Notes under the pieces: generated by a model
What the model was told of the DNA's origin: nothing
The model's input: the letters and a program-made list of their open reading frames with translations, nothing else
Databases searched by the model: none
Origin: M55B112 sp040880545
GTDB taxonomy: Bacteria; Bacteroidota; Bacteroidia; Bacteroidales; GCA-2748055
Length of the DNA: 7,821 nucleotides
NCBI GenBank assembly: GCA_040880545.1
Contig: JBBDIE010000022.1
Span: 1 to 7,821 of the forward strand
Direction: 5' to 3'
Program-made: the position numbers and the translations under genes
Shown here: in pieces, positions 7,579 through 7,821 of the stretch
Layout: each line of letters opens with the position of its first letter
How positions within the stretch are numbered: the first letter of the stretch is position 1

Positions 7579-7821
7579 CTACTCACTCCCCGGTCTCAAC
7601 TCCCCACCCCCACTCTCCTCCAAAATAACCACCTCCTGCGGATCTCCATAATAAATCACATTCCCCAGGGTATTCATTCTTACTTCCAGCTTTCCGCTCA
7701 CATTCACCGAACAATCGCCGATTGAATTATTATAGACATAACAATTCACTGTCTCTAACCCCGAACCGTCTGCAATACTGCTTCCACGGGGCCAGTAATG
7801 TGCATAACCTGCTTTACCGCT
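7579..7821 (-). CDS. C-terminal fragment of a GIN/DUF2807-domain protein (partial, 5' end outside window)
   Basis: This is an open frame of 80 codons running in from the right edge, ending in TAG at 7581-7579 followed at once by TAA (7578-7576). The visible protein starts SGKAGYAHYW and contains the stretch NNSIGDCSVNVSGKLEVRMN followed by TLGNVIYYGDP. That pattern of short beta strands, a CSVNVSGKLEV rung, then GNVxYYGDP near the C-terminus is what I recognise from the last rungs of the GIN domain (DUF2807, putative auto-transporter adhesin head domain), a right-handed beta-helix common in exported Bacteroidota proteins. The function of the family is poorly defined; cell-surface or periplasmic roles are assumed. 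The signal peptide and start would lie beyond the window. The tail GGGELRPGSE is glycine-rich and polar. It lies 118 bp upstream of tamB in the same direction, so co-transcription is possible but unproven. The reading frame and stop are clear; the family call comes from pattern recognition of a short fragment. Confidence 0.72.
   Translation of the reverse strand, partial: SGKAGYAHYWPRGSSIADGSGLETVNCYVYNNSIGDCSVNVSGKLEVRMNTLGNVIYYGDPQEVVILEESGGGELRPGSE

Overview
The window looks like chromosomal core envelope DNA from a member of the Bacteroidota. All three genes I can support lie on the minus strand. The phylum call rests on two things. First, the Omp85 protein carries a lipoprotein signal peptide, as in the Bacteroidota TamL form of TamA, and is paired with a long TamB. 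Second, the upstream gene fragment looks like a GIN/DUF2807 domain, a family very common in this phylum. An order-level guess (Bacteroidales/Marinilabiliales-like) would be inference only.

Layout, reading right to left in transcription order. Positions 7821-7579 hold the last 80 codons of a DUF2807-like exported protein whose start lies outside the window; it ends in tandem stops. Positions 7578-7461 are a 118-bp spacer with a short imperfect direct repeat and no convincing promoter or terminator. Positions 7460-2499 encode a 1653-aa TamB/AsmA-like protein, and positions 2498-189 encode the 769-aa TamL. Positions 188-1 are non-coding, with a probable intrinsic terminator for the tamB-tamL transcript and a G-rich homopolymer tract.

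How they work together: in the established family model, TamB is anchored in the inner membrane by its N-terminal helix and spans the periplasm as a long hydrophobic-grooved beta structure. It meets the POTRA domains of the Omp85 barrel (TamA/TamL) in the outer membrane. The pair is implicated in outer-membrane protein assembly and in phospholipid transport between membranes. The two genes abut with no spacer bases and read as one translationally coupled operon.

The most notable unexplained structure is at the tamB-tamL junction. A perfect 10-bp inverted repeat (2499-2524) contains both the tamB stop codon and the only good Shine-Dalgarno sequence for tamL in its 3' arm. This suggests that tamL translation depends on ribosomes finishing tamB. 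I saw no mobile element, CRISPR array, tRNA, rRNA or defence system, and no evidence for a wholly new system.
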